A stretch of 64,000 nt of DNA from Hygrocybe punicea (Eukaryota > Basidiomycota > Agaricomycetes > Agaricales > Hygrophoraceae): the NCBI GenBank assembly GCA_963556145.1, contig OY744464.1:5394001-5458000 (forward strand), written 5' to 3'. This document shows, piece by piece, positions 55,080-64,000 of the stretch. A model generated the notes under the pieces. It did no database searches, had not been told where the DNA came from, and saw only the letters and a program-made list of their open reading frames with translations. The first letter of the stretch is position 1; every line of letters starts with the position of its first letter. Position numbers and translations under genes: made by a program.

Positions 55080-55694
55080 ACGGTTAACCCATATATGGGT
55101 TGTTAGCCGGACCGGACCGTTGTGGCAACGGCTAAGCCGCGGCTAACCGTCCAAAAAAGGAAATTTGTCAGGTGACCCAGGTCGGCCAGATCCGTTGTTT
55201 GTATTTACCGTTTTGTTCATTGCTCACCCGTACAAAGTACAAGTGAGCATTCCCCGACTCATCGTTCGCCTGTACAAAGTACTAGCGAGCTTTTATCTTG
55301 GCTCAGACGCGCCCTAACCTCTTGGCTCAGAGACTCTTGCATTCCATCGTTGTTCGTCTTGGCTCAGACTTGCCCTAACTTCTTGGCCTCCGAGACTCCT
55401 TCGTTCCATTCTCGCTCGCCTGTACAAAGTACAAGCGAGCTCCAGCCTCCAGGCGTGTCTTGGCTCGGGTGCTCCCATCGCTCTAGCCATTCTCGTTCGC
55501 CTGTACTGAGTATCAACAAGCTCCACGCTCCCATTGGCCTTGGCTCAGGTGCTCCCATTGGTCAATCTATTCTCGTTGGCCCGTACAGTGTATCAGCGAG
55601 CTCTTTGACTTCGTCTTTCACCGCTCCTTTGCATCCCTATCCGTGTGTATCTTTTTTTTTGCACCTATTCTATTAACCCAAATACTGCTGTCAG
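55080..55694. repeat. diverged tandem repeats with embedded hairpins upstream of the interrupted gene
   Basis: Units of roughly 70-100 bases repeat the order TTGGCTCAGA/GTGCTCCCATT, TTCTCGTTCGCCTGTAC, then CGAGCTC. Within them GCTCGCCTGTACAAAGTACA plus AGCGAGC (55426-55441 region) is a near-perfect hairpin; related copies occur at 55227, 55266, 55496 and 55575. A T-run (55648-55656) lies shortly before the start codon at 55695. The region probably includes that gene's promoter. Confidence 0.65.
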
Positions 55695-57352
55695 ATGCCG
55701 TCGACCTTCAAAACCTTCATCCTCGACAACTTTGTAATCACCTCCCCAAATGCGGGTCCCTTAGCTGCCTTCCCCAGTTACCACAATTTCGACTGTGATG
55801 ATCCAGGGCCAGAGTGGACCTATACAACGAATTGGGCACGCAACGATCTTCCACAGCTCCCATTTGTGCCCCATTCGATACGATGGGATCACCCATTAAT
55901 ACAGCGTCTAGTCTGTGATTACAAGTCGCTATCTATCGAACGCGTCCATGGTGGGTTCCAATTATCAGCTGCTACCCGAGAAAAATGGCACGATCTCGAA
56001 ACCTCTCTCTATGTGGTTGCTCGGGAATTACTGGGAAAAGCCCCGGGTGCCTTTTTTCCACTTGAATACAGATGTTTCCCCGTCCCTCACACATACGGCT
56101 ACCTCCGCATTCATACACGTGAACACTCAGCCCAAAAGTGTGCCATGAAGTCCCGAGATGCTTTCATACCGTTGATGGGACTGTGTTCGATGGCCATCTC
56201 ATTTTTCACAGCCAGCTATGTCCCATATGGCGACGACCCCAACTGGGTGAAGATACTCACTAGCGAAACCAAGGTCCACCCAGAGTGGGTCCAGCAACTG
56301 CGGGATTCACCGATCGCCGACTTCACCGACAGCGTTCCGAGAGTAGGCGTGGTCATTGACGTGCATCAATGCAAATGGTTGGCACACATCCCAAGACTTG
56401 TCAGAGTCGATATCCCTATCTGGTTCATATGGAGCACCCTCGACAAGCCCCTACGCGTATCACCCAAACCCGAGGTGGCAAACTACTTACCCAATAATGC
56501 ACAAGTCCAGGCTGCCTGCCAGCAGTGGCAGTTGGAGCAGTTGTCTCCGCCACCGCCTAGCCCTACCACTGATGTAACATCCTCCAAGAAGTTCCCTAAG
56601 CCAAACCCAGGCTCTCGCCAGAAACTTGGAGAAACTTGGCAGGAATTCTTTGTTCGACAAGCAGTACGCCACGAGAAAATTGCTGCCATGGAGACTGCAC
56701 AAGAAACAGCCGCTCGCTTGGCTCGTCAGAAGGAAGGTGAACGCTTTCGCGCACCGGGGAAGAGAGGGGCTGCTGTCTTCCGCTGGCTGGAAATGGATGG
56801 CTTTCGCCTCAGAACGAGAGTCAATTTCAGAGAGATAGAAGATCTGTGGGAAGAAAAGCCGCCGGAACATATGCGATATAATGCCTTTGATAGGGAATGG
56901 GACGTCTGTACCGAATTTAACCCCGACGCGCCAGACAACGAAGACCCATTCGGTAACGACGACTACGACGGTGAATATGACGATCCCACCTTGGAAGAAG
57001 GTGAGGCGAGGCAACCTGCTGATCAAATCAATAGCCAAACAATACCTGCGGGTCCACTTCCTGCGGAACACTGGCAGCGAGATGTGCTGTCCATTCATGG
57101 TGTCGGCGATTGCCACACGGATGCCGCTGCTCCTAAATTTACGACTACCCTTGACTGCCGTCTTTATGATCGCTTTGGATTCGATTGGGATGACACCGCC
57201 TACACTGACGGTCCTACGCCATCAAATACCGAATGGGACCGGACCCTTAATATTTTGCAGGACCCTCACCCTCAAGTGGCTACTAAATACAAGGGCCCAA
57301 TCTTCGACTTCGTCGCATGTCTGATCGATGGACCAGTGGACAGGTTATCAGC
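55695..57352 (+). pseudogene. 5' part of a repeated-family gene split by an LTR insertion
   Basis: The frame starts MPSTFKTFILDNFVITSPNA and reads FDCDDPGPEWTYTTNWARND, VHGGFQLSAATREKWHDLET, FPVPHTYGYLRIHTREHSAQ, KCAMKSRDAFIPLMGLCSMA, RVGVVIDVHQCKWLAHIP and RFRAPGKRGAAVFRWLEMDG. I do not know its function; the TYTTNWARND, KSRDAF and VIDVxQC blocks recall an uncharacterised protein family that recurs, often near repeats, in Agaricomycete genomes (from memory). It has no intron. After codon 552 (VDRLSA) the frame enters LTR sequence and stops at 57398. The reading frame resumes at 63648 after the element. Confidence 0.75.
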
Positions 57353-58989
57353 TGTTACGGATCGCTTCTGCAGCGGGCTCCGGCAACAATCAACTTAACA
57401 GGGGATCGGCTTCCAGAGGGGAGAACAGCAGCTTTCATTGTTGCTTACAGCTAAAACAACACTGCTAACAGGGGGGGTCAAGGTCTAGTGTCATTGCGAG
57501 CCGTGGGGGTTACCCAAAACAAGATGAGTCTGCCCCAAGAACCAGACTAAACGTAAGGAAAGGAAAGAAGAAAAAGTCCGAACCAACAACAAGGACAGTA
57601 GATATAGTGAATGGACTTTAGGGGAGTTGGGAATCCAACCATGAAGCTACAACATGTCCAACTCTACCATGTGTTCACCATGAGGCGTACATGAGGCGTC
57701 CTCATGTCGATGTTCTCGCGATCCAACTGGAGGCCCGGGTGTCATTGAGAGAGAGGTGAGGTCCGGATGACTCGGATGATTTGTCATCAGGTCATGTGAC
57801 ATGCATAATTGCCAATTCGGGGTCTATACTTGCTGTAACAGGCAAGTGCGCAGTCTGGCAAGTGCATTGCACGGTCGGGTCGAAGATGGGTATCGTCCAG
57901 CGTAGGATTGGTGATGAGAGTGTCCTGAGGTAGCGGGGACATAGCGACAAGGTCGGTATAAAGGAAAACAAAGGAATGTATGGAGGGAAAACCAACTAGG
58001 ATGGTGGGATAGTCGAGGTCAGACATGTGAACAGCATAAGCTGTACCAGATGATGATGTCTGTGTCGATGACGTATCGAGGAGCAATGTCTTGTCCTGTC
58101 TGTGGAACAATGCAGTCCACCTGATGTCGGTATTCGTCCAAGAAAGGGTATCATTGTAAACGAGTGTGGGAGGTATCAAGATTATAGATGGAAAAGGATA
58201 AATGAACGTGGGTCCAGGTTTCGAGTCATGGCATGAGTGACAAGCTGTGGGAACAAGTCGTCGGGTACTGCATTGAAGCGGTGTCGTGTGAACAATATAC
58301 GATAGGGGTTGGTTCACTGTTTGGGAAGTCGTATGGTCTGTGGTCGAAGTCCAAAAGAATATGCTTCGGCAATGGTCGGATTAGAGAGAACAGTGAAATG
58401 TCTTGTGATCGGGGATTGTCCAGAGTTCGCATGCAGGTGAGGAATGTCGTCGGATCGTCAGGGAGGATAATGGTGGGCACAGGGTATGAATATGGAAACC
58501 AAATATCCGGGAATGGCAATTGTCAATTACGTGTCGATATATTGTCGAGATGGAAGTCAGAAGTATCAATGGCGGAAGGGTTTCGGTGCCGATGCCAAAG
58601 ATAGATCATAACAAGGTAGAAACCGATCAGGAAAGTGATGGCGATGCTGCCAATGATAATTACGGTAATGAGCTGTTTCGGGAGTACAGCCATTGTGATC
58701 GGTTTGTCGTGGGATAGCGTAAACAAGATATCGAAGGGAAAAGACAATGTCGGTGACATCCGTCGGCAAGGAGACTATTCGGGTACAACGAGGTCACGTG
58801 GATATGTCCATGGTCGGTCTGGATTGTTCTAGAAGGTGGGACAAAAAGAGAACAAGAACAAGAATAAACAACAATGTCCAAAAGAAGACAAAAGGTAAAG
58901 GGGAACGAAAAAGGAAGGTATGGTAAAGTGGAATCGTCATCGTGGGTAATGGAGTCGGGATCGGAGTTGCGGAGTTGAAAAACGTAACA
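57353..58989 (-). repeat. LTR of element 2 (3' LTR in element orientation), 1,637 bases
   Basis: Bounded by TGTTACGG and CGTAACA, a 7-base terminal inverted repeat. All open frames inside are duplicated in the other LTR and are not called as genes. Confidence 0.92.
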
Positions 58990-59864
58990 ATACCCCCGGA
59001 ACAAGGGGAATCGTCCCGATTAACCGGAAGAACAAAGAACAAGGGAAACAAAGAACAAGGAAAAAAATACAAGGAAAGAACAGACATTTTAACGACATGA
59101 TCAAGGTCGGCAAGAAATCAAAGACATGAAGAAGGAAAAAATGTCAGTCCAAAGGTCATTGAATCATGAAGACGTTACTGAGTTACAAGGGTTTCAAAAG
59201 AAATATATCCGGGTTCGTCCAATTGTTTTTTGTCATTGTGGATATTCAGAGATCATTGTTATTTCGTTATTAAGTCGTCAAGGGTGTCGGGTTGAAAGGA
59301 GGTAAAGGTTGTCGGGGTCCAGGTGTTCATTCAGGGTTTTCGGTTCAAAGAGAATTAGGTGGTCGGCATTTTTGGGATGAGGGAGTTCTGGATGTCAGGG
59401 AGTTCTGGGTGTCAGAAGTTTATAGTCATTACGGACATTTGAATGGGCATAGATTTATATCGTTTCAGATATCGGTGTTGTTGACTGATCGTGGATTTCC
59501 TACACTCAAATGGTGTGCGAGATTTCTTCATATTCCATGAATGCAACAAGGTTTGGTGTCGGCCAGAGGATGTTTGGGGATTCGGGATAAGGAAGGTGAA
59601 AGAATTGCCAGTTCCAAGTTGTACATTGGCAAAGGATTTCGGATGGGGATTCATTCTTCACTGTTTCTTTTTCTGGTGCATTTACTGCCATACTGGTCAG
59701 CAGCACATCGGGTTCCTTTCCATATGGGATTGGAGGTCATTGGTTTGATAACCAGTATCCTTCTGGTTCAGTTCTGGTGTTCATAGACATCAAGGTTCAT
59801 TCTACGGCTGATAGCGATCATGCATGCATCTGGAGGTCATAGATTTTATATCATTTCGGATATT

Positions 59865-59944
59865 CATCTCTTACTTATATAGCTGGTGAGAGAACCTGCT
59901 GTTTCATCTCTTATTTGTATAGCTGGTGAGAGAACCTGCTACAT
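59865..59944. repeat. two-copy 40-base tandem repeat inside element 2
   Basis: CATCTCTTACTTATATAGCT and CATCTCTTATTTGTATAGCT start units at 59865 and 59905; both continue GGTGAGAGAACCTGCT. Confidence 0.8.
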
Positions 59945-60084
59945 GTTTCTCTATGGTCATGTTCCATTTGTCCATTCCATTTCTGTTTCTTCTCTTCTGT
60001 TTCTTGGTATTCTGTTTCTTCTTCTGGGTGTTTTCGTTGGTGTAAATAATGTCGAGGTCGTTTACATACAAGGGAAAGTTCATT

Positions 60085-60576
60085 CTATGCATCATACATG
60101 ACAGGGGTGTATCCTTTCACAAACAACATCAATCTCCAATCCAATCCATGGATGTCATTCTCCTTCCCCTTCACCATACGCTCATGCATTGCACGAAATA
60201 AGGCATGACGATGATAATTGGGTTCTTTGGTCCCATGTCTCGAGTGTTTGTTCTGCATGTTATGGCCGTCAGAACGGTGTGCACGGTCGAGTTTCTTTTT
60301 CTGGGATTGGGGAAGAAGTGGAGAGCGGCGACGTGACTGGGTTTGGAGCGAGACAAGAGGTGGAGAATACAACCATGCTCGGTATTCATCATCCATCTCT
60401 ATATGCAGTCGGTGGGTTACTTTTCGAGGGGGTGTCGGGAGATCAGTGAGACTGTCCATGTACGCATCAAAGTCATCAATGGGGGGAGTCGGATGTTCTT
60501 CACCGCAAATGTTCACTGCACCAAAATATAGCTCATTGTCCAGATCATCGAAGATAAAGGGTACGTCGAGACTCAT
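60085..60576 (-). CDS. small protein of element 2, 163 codons
   Basis: The frame starts MSLDVPFIFDDLDNELYFGA and has a basic middle (SQKKKLDRAHRSDGHN). No family was recognised. It is on the element's sense strand and its ATG overlaps the stop of the upstream open frame as ATGA (60573-60576). Confidence 0.35.
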   Translation of the reverse strand: MSLDVPFIFDDLDNELYFGAVNICGEEHPTPPIDDFDAYMDSLTDLPTPPRKVTHRLHIEMDDEYRAWLYSPPLVSLQTQSRRRSPLLPQSQKKKLDRAHRSDGHNMQNKHSRHGTKEPNYHRHALFRAMHERMVKGKENDIHGLDWRLMLFVKGYTPVMYDA

Positions 60577-60998
60577 TGTCGATGTCGACGGTGGGGACGG
60601 TGTCGAGGATGCTGGACGATACGTGTGTCACGATGATTCTGGGGTACGGGTGCAAGACGAGGAGCGGGGATGCGAACAACGAATCGATGATGAGGAAGTT
60701 CCTCGTCCAAAATGTATTGGAGACGCTGGAGGAGGAATTGGCTTCGGCGATTTCTTTGCTCAGTGATCCGTAGACCACCCAGGAGACGGTGTAGTTCGTC
60801 AAGGACCGGTGTCACGGATCGTGGAAGGAAGACGAGGTGAGGAATGCGAGGATCGTTCCAGCTGATATAGTCGACCCAGTCGTCAGGTCGGTTGAGAGGG
60901 AACCAGGCAAGATCGCACTGCCACCAGCGACGGGCAGGCCACGGGTACGGATGGTCTGGGGGACAGAGGTTGGCCAGGGTGACGACAGGTGGGTGGTG
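60573..60998 (-). CDS. upstream open frame of element 2 (no ATG), 141 codons
   Basis: Read from after a TAA at 60999-61001: PYPWPARRWWQCDLAWFPLN, RPDDWVDYISWNDPRIPHLV, FLPRSVTPVLDELHRLLGGL and NRRSQFLLQRLQYILDEELP. The composition (Trp, Leu and charged residues in helix-like order) looks like genuine protein. There is no in-frame ATG, so it is either an exon or a truncated gag- or host-derived sequence. Family not recognised. Confidence 0.35.
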   Translation of the reverse strand, partial: HHPPVVTLANLCPPDHPYPWPARRWWQCDLAWFPLNRPDDWVDYISWNDPRIPHLVFLPRSVTPVLDELHRLLGGLRITEQRNRRSQFLLQRLQYILDEELPHHRFVVRIPAPRLAPVPQNHRDTRIVQHPRHRPHRRHRQ

Positions 60999-61992
60999 TT
61001 AAGAAGTTTTGCCGTCTTCGGTAATTACCATGCCTCATTGTCAGCATCGTGTCGGAGTTTCCATTGATCGGTCCATGTACCAGGGTCTTGGTTGCCTCGT
61101 GGATTCGTATGTATGATCGGGGATCAAACGTCTAGAGAAAGAGGGTGTGTAGCGGGATATCACCTGATATGCCGATCCGCGCTATCCAAATCGGTAAGGA
61201 GTGGCGTTTCGTATGTGTTCCGGTCATGACAATCATTATAGTCTTGGTCATTTGTTCATCCATGTCAAACAAAGAGGGTCCCCTTTCATCTGTTCCAACA
61301 GACTACTAAGATCAACCACTTCTCTTTGTCGCATGTACAGGTCATTACAAGATTCGGGGTTTCATATGCATACTGGCTTTCTCTGGGCTTTCTGCATTTG
61401 GTGAGGAGATGGGGGGGAGGAGGTGGAAGGAAGGCTAGGAAGGCGGTTTGAAGGATTTATTGATTTCGGTTTGTCTAGGGCGAGGGAGTCGTAATATGTC
61501 TGGTACAACCAAAACATATTTGAATCATGAAGGTGGGATACCTAAGGCGATTGGTTTGTCTAGCAGTGTCCTTCTGCATCTGGGGCAATGACAAGACTTG
61601 TCCATTGCATCATTTCATGTCATAATTATCATATCGAAGTGTGGAATGACAGTGGTGACGTTAGTCAGGGGTTTGTTTCGTTCCAGGTTCCAGGATTGGG
61701 CTTGAGCAATTATTATGGATAAACCATGAATAATTCGCAGGGCGGCAGTCTTGAGGTTGACCATTCGGAGTATTCAACAATCATTCGAGGTCCAGGTGGC
61801 TAGTGTACATCAACAGATGTCAGGTCTGTGTCAGTAACAGGCTAGCATCGTTCGTCCATTCGTGTGGGGTCAGGGTTGGAGGATGAATAAAGTCGAGAGG
61901 AGGAGGAGAGGGAGAGGGTGTAGGGGAGGACGAGGGAGAGAGGAGGGGTCCATTGGTTCATGTCGAAAGTTGATTGTCGGGGGAGTTGGGAA

Positions 61993-62003
61993 ACGTTTAG
62001 TCT
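61993..62003 (-). other. putative self-primer binding site of element 2
   Basis: Two bases inside the right-hand LTR. On the element strand it reads AGACTAAACGT and can pair with ACGUUUAGUCU, which would be the 5' end of a transcript starting at about 62207 in the LTR. A pyrimidine-rich run (CTTTTTCTTCTTTCCTTTCC on the element strand) lies immediately upstream of that position, as at many fungal transcription starts. Confidence 0.6.
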
Positions 62004-62005
62004 TT

Positions 62006-63642
62006 TGTTACGGATCGCTTCTGCAGCGGGCTCCGGCAACAATCAACTTAACAGGGGATCGGCTTCCAGAGGGGAGAACAGCAGCTTTCATTGTTGCTTA
62101 CAGCTAAAACAACACTGCTAACAGGGGGGGTCAAGGTCTAGTGTCATTGCGAGCCGTGGGGGTTACCCAAAACAAGATGAGTCTGCCCCAAGAACCAGAC
62201 TAAACGTAAGGAAAGGAAAGAAGAAAAAGTCCGAACCAACAACAAGGACAGTAGATATAGTGAATGGACTTTAGGGGAGTTGGGAATCCAACCATGAAGC
62301 TACAACATGTCCAACTCTACCATGTGTTCACCATGAGGCGTACATGAGGCGTCCTCATGTCGATGTTCTCGCGATCCAACTGGAGGCCCGGGTGTCATTG
62401 AGAGAGAGGTGAGGTCCGGATGACTCGGATGATTTGTCATCAGGTCATGTGACATGCATAATTGCCAATTCGGGGTCTATACTTGCTGTAACAGGCAAGT
62501 GCGCAGTCTGGCAAGTGCATTGCACGGTCGGGTCGAAGATGGGTATCGTCCAGCGTAGGATTGGTGATGAGAGTGTCCTGAGGTAGCGGGGACATAGCGA
62601 CAAGGTCGGTATAAAGGAAAACAAAGGAATGTATGGAGGGAAAACCAACTAGGATGGTGGGATAGTCGAGGTCAGACATGTGAACAGCATAAGCTGTACC
62701 AGATGATGATGTCTGTGTCGATGACGTATCGAGGAGCAATGTCTTGTCCTGTCTGTGGAACAATGCAGTCCACCTGATGTCGGTATTCGTCCAAGAAAGG
62801 GTATCATTGTAAACGAGTGTGGGAGGTATCAAGATTATAGATGGAAAAGGATAAATGAACGTGGGTCCAGGTTTCGAGTCATGGCATGAGTGACAAGCTG
62901 TGGGAACAAGTCGTCGGGTACTGCATTGAAGCGGTGTCGTGTGAACAATATACGATAGGGGTTGGTTCACTGTTTGGGAAGTCGTATGGTCTGTGGTCGA
63001 AGTCCAAAAGAATATGCTTCGGCAATGGTCGGATTAGAGAGAACAGTGAAATGTCTTGTGATCGGGGATTGTCCAGAGTTCGCATGCAGGTGAGGAATGT
63101 CGTCGGATCGTCAGGGAGGATAATGGTGGGCACAGGGTATGAATATGGAAACCAAATATCCGGGAATGGCAATTGTCAATTACGTGTCGATATATTGTCG
63201 AGATGGAAGTCAGAAGTATCAATGGCGGAAGGGTTTCGGTGCCGATGCCAAAGATAGATCATAACAAGGTAGAAACCGATCAGGAAAGTGATGGCGATGC
63301 TGCCAATGATAATTACGGTAATGAGCTGTTTCGGGAGTACAGCCATTGTGATCGGTTTGTCGTGGGATAGCGTAAACAAGATATCGAAGGGAAAAGACAA
63401 TGTCGGTGACATCCGTCGGCAAGGAGACTATTCGGGTACAACGAGGTCACGTGGATATGTCCATGGTCGGTCTGGATTGTTCTAGAAGGTGGGACAAAAA
63501 GAGAACAAGAACAAGAATAAACAACAATGTCCAAAAGAAGACAAAAGGTAAAGGGGAACGAAAAAGGAAGGTATGGTAAAGTGGAATCGTCATCGTGGGT
63601 AATGGAGTCGGGATCGGAGTTGCGGAGTTGAAAAACGTAACA
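62006..63642 (-). repeat. LTR of element 2 (5' LTR in element orientation), 1,637 bases
   Basis: Same sequence as 57353-58989. Immediately followed by the second copy of the target duplication TCAGC. Confidence 0.92.
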
Positions 63643-63647
63643 TCAGC

Positions 63648-63816
63648 TATGCCATGGGATCTCAGTTCGTCGAGCCTTTTTCCATTGCGTGAACGACAGG
63701 AACATTATCTGACAATTGAGCGGAGGGAGATGATGAACAATAGAGATCAAAAAATATATTTTGTCGGGTCCACGAGTGCTACTGCGAATATTGATTGGCT
63801 GCTTACAGTAGATAGT
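63648..63816 (+). pseudogene. continuation of the interrupted repeated-family gene
   Basis: After the TSD the frame continues from VDRLSA into MPWDLSSSSLFPLRERQEHY, MMNNRDQKIYFVGSTSATAN and IDWLLTVDS. It is in phase with the part before 57353 when element 2 and one copy of TCAGC are disregarded. At 63817 the frame enters another LTR-like sequence and reaches a stop at 63838. Confidence 0.7.
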
Positions 63817-64000
63817 TGTTACGGATCGCTGTTCTTATAGCGGACTCCGGCAACAAAGAACCAAACGAGGATGATATATAAAACGAGGAGTGAATACAAA
63901 CAAATGTAAGAAGAGGGAGGGGTCTGAGTGTCTGGTAGCAATCGGGGGAAGAGTAGCTAGACTAAACTTAAGGTTACTAACTACAAATGTCCATGACTAT
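63817..64000 (-). mobile_element. partial LTR of a second related element, cut by the window end (element 3)
   Basis: It starts TGTTACGGATCGCT like element 2 and shares GCGGxCTCCGGCAACAA, then diverges. It also carries AGACTAAAC followed by TTAAGG (63959-63973), matching AGACTAAACGTAAGG of element 2 at a similar distance from the LTR edge. The rest lies outside the window; orientation is inferred from the homology to element 2. Confidence 0.65.

Larger units (their letters stand above)
57353..63642 (-). mobile_element. non-autonomous self-primed LTR retrotransposon (element 2)
   Basis: LTRs at 57353-58989 and 62006-63642 are both 1,637 bases, appear identical wherever compared, and begin TGTTACGG and end CGTAACA. 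The target duplication TCAGC is at 57348-57352 and 63643-63647. On the minus strand a G-run (CCGGGGGTAT) abuts the left LTR as a polypurine tract would, so the element is oriented minus. Just inside the right LTR, ACGTTTAGTCT (61993-62003) is the exact reverse complement of AGACTAAACGT in the LTR (62197-62207), fitting Tf1/sushi self-priming. The 3.0 kb interior shows no reverse transcriptase, protease or integrase. Moved presumably by a related autonomous element. Confidence 0.85.

Noticed and set aside
57787..58604. Frames of 123-176 codons inside the element 2 LTRs (repeated at 62440-63257)
   Set aside because: They occur identically in both LTRs, overlap on both strands and show no recognisable protein features.

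Overview
The window is nuclear DNA of a filamentous basidiomycete, most likely an Agaricomycete. Genes are broken by many short GT-AG introns of about 45-70 bases. Housekeeping proteins (Spt3, Yaf9, ATR/Mec1, Nop14, ING, eIF3d, Ist3) read as basidiomycete versions, and the mobile DNA is fungal LTR retrotransposon DNA. No bacterial operon, CRISPR array or tRNA was seen. All gene calls come from reading translated exons; splice sites were checked by eye only.

Layout. 0.3-9.4 kb is a dense run of minus-strand genes: SPT3, an RNase III, PAPS reductase (MET16), the cytochrome oxidase assembly factor COA3, an ABCF ATPase and a five-exon COX7-like subunit gene. COX7 shares a 78-base promoter with plus-strand YAF9 (9.4-10.4 kb). 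An AT-rich block separates YAF9 from the 8.6 kb ATR/MEC1 checkpoint kinase gene (11.1-19.7 kb, minus), followed by NOP14 and a divergent SigF-like NTF2-like gene. Two gene-poor stretches (23.6-28.3 and 31.6-36.0 kb) flank a tandem pair of regulators: a GATA factor with a 35-residue polyglutamine tract and an ING-family PHD protein.

36.0-43.0 kb holds the most interesting locus: two adjacent, homologous three-exon genes encoding proteins of about 1,100 residues with the order zinc finger, large-GTPase-like P-loop domain, Cys/His motif, RING finger, patatin-like lipase. The copy at 39.6-43.0 kb keeps the patatin catalytic Ser and Asp. The copy at 36.0-39.4 kb has lost both but keeps an intact Walker A and RING. 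This looks like an active enzyme paired with a pseudoenzyme, in a layout resembling innate-immunity or self/non-self receptors, with a GTPase where known fungal receptors have NB-ARC or NACHT. 43.2-48.0 kb returns to housekeeping genes: a Dsc2-like rhomboid/CUE protein, eIF3d and the RES-complex splicing factor IST3, the last two divergent over 87 bases.

50-64 kb is young mobile DNA. A 5.0 kb LTR element (50091-55079) has a gag-like frame on its own strand and a spliced coiled-coil/zinc-cluster gene on the opposite strand. A second gene (start 55695), of a type I associate with repeated Agaricomycete families, is interrupted by a 6.3 kb element with apparently identical 1,637-base LTRs and target duplication TCAGC. 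Its frame resumes exactly after the element and is then cut again by a related LTR that runs off the window. The 6.3 kb element shows no reverse transcriptase and carries an 11-base inverted match between its primer site and an internal LTR position, as expected for Tf1/sushi-type self-priming.
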